A stretch of DNA of 15,489 nt from positions 1 to 15,489 of the forward strand of contig NYZG01000110.1 in NCBI GenBank assembly GCA_002687025.1, given 5' to 3'. Source of the DNA: Candidatus Poribacteria bacterium. Its GTDB lineage: Bacteria > Poribacteria > WGA-4E > GCA-2687025. The notes beneath the pieces are model-generated. The model searched no databases. It was not told where the DNA came from and was given only the letters and a program-made list of their open reading frames with translations. The position numbers and the translations under genes were made by a program. How positions within the stretch are numbered: position 1 is the first letter of the stretch; each line of letters starts with the position of its first letter. Below, one piece after another: positions 15,191 to 15,489 of this stretch.

Positions 15191-15489
15191 AAGGGCCCGA
15201 CTCCGCCGGCGCTGCCCACGCGTAATGGGCCCGGCCTTCGTGCTCGTCGCTGTGCGCATCGCGCGGGAGTCGGCTCGCGCAGCACGGTCGGCGGCCTTAC
15301 GTCGAAGGGACGTGCCCAACGGCGGGCGGGCCGGACGGGCGGCAAGATGGACGCGGCGGCCGCGCACACCGCCATCCTGAGGCGGCGAAGCCGGCGCCCG
15401 CGTCGGGTCGAGTCACGTCGTCGTCCGTACTGCCTCAGAACTGAAAGTACCCGAAGGTTCCTTCGGCGCCTCATTGCTAAATGTACTCG
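15191..15489. other. 299-base region without a supportable gene; small hairpin near the right edge
   Basis: Open frames on both strands are Arg-rich and show no codon bias or start context; one plus-strand frame stays open to the window end but has irregular third-position use in its last 20 codons. GAAGG (15190-15194) and CCTTC (15235-15239) with inner GGGC pairing could form a weak terminator for the kinase gene. At 15451-15466, CCGAAG-GTTC-CTTCGG forms a tight six-base stem. The last 60 bases are less G+C-rich than the rest, as expected upstream of a promoter, but no promoter can be assigned. Confidence 0.35.

Noticed and set aside
15347..15489. Plus-strand frame from ATG 15347 running off the right edge
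   Set aside because: Arg-rich, no ribosome binding site, and third-position base use unlike the neighbouring genes.

Overview
The window is a strongly G+C-rich bacterial segment with no rRNA, tRNA, CRISPR array or insertion sequence that I can see. Its gene set suggests a member of the PVC/FCB-type environmental phyla: a large DUF6785-like membrane protein, paired Gfo/Idh/MocA oxidoreductases, a lipoprotein with a single dockerin-like DVNGDG calcium loop, an NHL-propeller protein and a Hyi-like sugar isomerase. Candidatus Poribacteria is my first guess, with Planctomycetota, Armatimonadota or Latescibacterota as alternatives. This is an inference from family content, not from a phylogenetic marker.

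Left block (1-1032, minus strand): a hydroxypyruvate-isomerase-like TIM-barrel enzyme with a strong ribosome binding site. At the left edge, the first four codons of another minus-strand gene sit behind a good Shine-Dalgarno sequence.

Export block (1205-6811, plus strand): two ABC half-transporters and an exported NHL protein. The two transporters show complementary degenerate ATP-site motifs, as expected of an asymmetric heterodimeric exporter. The NHL protein begins inside the stop codon of the second subunit, and its C-terminal part looks beta-strand rich and ends in Phe. A hairpin terminator candidate closes the block. An 18-bp palindrome lies between the divergent left and export blocks.

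Minus-strand block (11764 down to 7094): a multi-pass DUF6785-like membrane protein, two tightly coupled Gfo/Idh/MocA oxidoreductases, and a small lipoprotein with one dockerin-type EF-hand loop. The spacing and overlaps suggest one transcript, plausibly for handling a sugar or polyol.

Right block (11960-15190, plus strand): a sulfotransferase, a PF14907-type nucleotidyltransferase and an HPr-kinase-like P-loop protein. All three overlap at their start and stop codons. This trio resembles tailoring modules known from lasso-peptide clusters and from the HprK-related-kinase systems of exopolysaccharide loci. No precursor peptide, PqqD-like protein, leader peptidase or cyclase is visible, so it is either the tailoring end of a larger cluster beyond position 15489 or a free-standing modification cassette. 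It is the most interesting part of the window. A perfect 17-bp inverted repeat lies between it and the divergent minus-strand block.
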